A stretch of 6,122 nt of DNA from NCBI GenBank assembly GCA_049520395.1, contig JBEKPV010000196.1, positions 1 through 6,122 on the forward strand, in the 5' to 3' direction. Position numbers and translations under genes: made by a program. Below, in pieces: positions 5,842 to 6,122 of the stretch (positions are counted from its first letter, which is position 1; each line of letters begins with the position of its first letter). Below the pieces are notes generated by a model. It saw nothing but the letters and a program-made list of their open reading frames with translations. It was not told where the DNA came from and made no database searches. Origin of the DNA: UBA1161 sp049520395. Lineage in GTDB: Bacteria > Planctomycetota > Phycisphaerae > Tepidisphaerales > Tepidisphaeraceae.

Positions 5842-5884
5842 GCTCATAACCCGGAGGTCGAGGGTTCGAATCCCTCCCCCGCTA
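5842..5884 (+). tRNA. 3' half of initiator tRNA-fMet(CAT), 5' half missing; probable attachment-site remnant
   Basis: Seen in sequence: anticodon loop CTCATAA (5843-5849, anticodon CAT at 5845-5847), 3' anticodon strand CCCGG (5850-5854), variable loop AGGTC (5855-5859), T-arm GAGGG-TTCGAAT-CCCTC (5860-5876), acceptor strand CCCCGCT (5877-5883) and discriminator A at 5884. CTCATAACCCG plus AGGTC and a CCCCGC acceptor strand is the initiator-type arrangement. The 5' partner strands are absent: the bases before the loop are CGGCG rather than the NNGGG expected for initiator tRNA, and no GCGGGG acceptor strand lies at the expected distance near 5808. It cannot fold into a tRNA. CCA is not encoded. 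Such 3' halves, beginning at the anticodon loop, are typical of junctions left by tyrosine-recombinase elements that integrate in tRNA genes. Confidence 0.8.
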
Positions 5885-5921
5885 TTGAAAAAGGCCACCT
5901 TCGGGTGGCCTTTTTCAATAG
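5882..5921 (+). terminator. Perfect 18-bp hairpin terminator after the tRNA fragment
   Basis: CTATTGAAAAAGGCCACC (5882-5899) pairs perfectly with its complement at 5904-5921 around a TTCG tetraloop. A-run on the left and T-run on the right make it a bidirectional intrinsic terminator. It overlaps the last bases of the tRNA fragment and presumably terminated the original tRNA transcript. Confidence 0.85.
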
Positions 5922-5925
5922 AGAG

Positions 5926-5953
5926 GTAGAGAGTAGAGGGTAGAAAGTAGAGG
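5926..5953 (+). repeat. 7-base tandem repeat, GTAGARR x4
   Basis: GTAG recurs at 5926, 5933, 5940 and 5947, exactly every 7 bases, with purine-only filler (AGA, AGG, AAA, AGG). The strand is almost pure purine apart from the T of each unit. No function can be assigned. Confidence 0.75.
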
Positions 5954-6048
5954 GGGATTGGGGGCATAGTCCGAGCCGTGGCCCTGGCAAACATAGCGAT
6001 CGGTCTACTTGTATGTTCAACAAACCCCGCAATGGGGTTAATGTGCCT

Positions 6049-6099
6049 CGTCGTGTTCGCGTGACGACGAGCGCAGCGAGGAGTCATGCGAACACGACG
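6049..6099. repeat. Large imperfect palindrome, 17-bp arms and 17-base loop
   Basis: Left arm 6049-6065 pairs with right arm 6083-6099 at 16 of 17 positions, the remaining pair (6061 with 6087) being G.T. An alternative 7-bp stem, CTCGTCG (6047-6053) with CGACGAG (6065-6071), competes with it. There is no T-tract on either side, so it is not an ordinary terminator; it resembles a dispersed extragenic palindrome. Confidence 0.8.
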
Positions 6100-6122
6100 G
6101 TCGGCCCAAAACCGGCTCTCTA

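Larger units (their letters stand above)
5922..6122. other. Right-hand intergenic region with repeats, no gene
   Basis: No supported gene. It holds the 7-base tandem repeat, a small hairpin (AACCCC 6023-6028 with GGGGTT 6034-6039), and the large inverted repeat at 6049-6099. Minus-strand ORFs crossing it and the tRNA fragment read a well-known spurious peptide (GGGIRTLDLRV) that arises from translating tRNA antisense. Confidence 0.6.

Noticed and set aside
5808..5884. A complete tRNA gene ending at 5884
   Set aside because: No acceptor 5' strand (GCGGGG) or D-arm lies at the required distance, and the 5' anticodon strand does not pair with CCCGG, so only the 3' half is present.
5581..6087. 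Minus-strand 168-codon ORF containing GGGIRTLDLRV and the overlapping 62-codon ORF
   Set aside because: This peptide is the translated antisense of a tRNA 3' half and terminator, a well-known false gene call.
5926..6099. CRISPR-like array from repeats in the right-hand region
   Set aside because: The heptamer is a contiguous tandem repeat without spacers and the palindrome is a single copy; neither has repeat-spacer structure.

Overview
The window is a moderately GC-rich bacterial chromosome segment. The organism is probably an environmental Gram-negative: a periplasmic adaptor (membrane fusion) gene is present, and the DUF2934-type and MbcA/ParS-type genes are frequent in Verrucomicrobiota, Acidobacteriota and Proteobacteria. 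No single gene fixes the phylum, so treat this as a lean only.

Left part (1-3386, + strand). The 3' two-thirds of a triosephosphate isomerase gene (tpiA) is followed after 36 bases by a complete gene for an 851-residue P-type ATPase of the P3A (plasma-membrane H+-exporting) type. After another 18 bases comes a 98-residue protein with a DUF2934-like domain. The ATPase and the small protein look like one transcription unit, pairing ATP-driven proton export with an uncharacterised partner.

Middle (about 3320-4405, - strand). A HlyD/YbhG-type membrane fusion protein is encoded convergently, with a long Pro/Ala-rich N-terminus, one membrane helix, half a lipoyl domain and most of a helical hairpin. 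Its homology stops near 3337 and the frame runs on into the antisense of the DUF2934 gene. The second lipoyl half, the beta-barrel and the expected ABC transporter genes are missing, so a deletion or rearrangement (or an assembly join) lies at about 3320-3340. Upstream of this gene is a strong hairpin with a T-tract in the - direction.

Right part (4406-6122). This stretch is gene-poor. It holds one clear gene, a small basic protein with an MbcA/ParS/Xre antitoxin C-terminal domain (4711-5058) and no visible toxin partner, then about 780 bases with only one doubtful ORF and a near-identical 19-base direct repeat. At 5842-5884 lies the 3' half of an initiator tRNA-fMet, intact from the anticodon loop to the discriminator base but lacking its 5' half. 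It is followed directly by a perfect hairpin terminator. This is what the distal junction of a tRNA-integrating element looks like: the DNA to the left would be element, the terminator and DNA to the right the original chromosome. No integrase is in the window. The last 200 bases hold a 7-base tandem repeat and a large 17-bp-arm inverted repeat, but no gene.

Overall, a housekeeping/proton-pump block is joined to a rearranged, probably mobile-element-derived block that ends at a tRNA attachment site.
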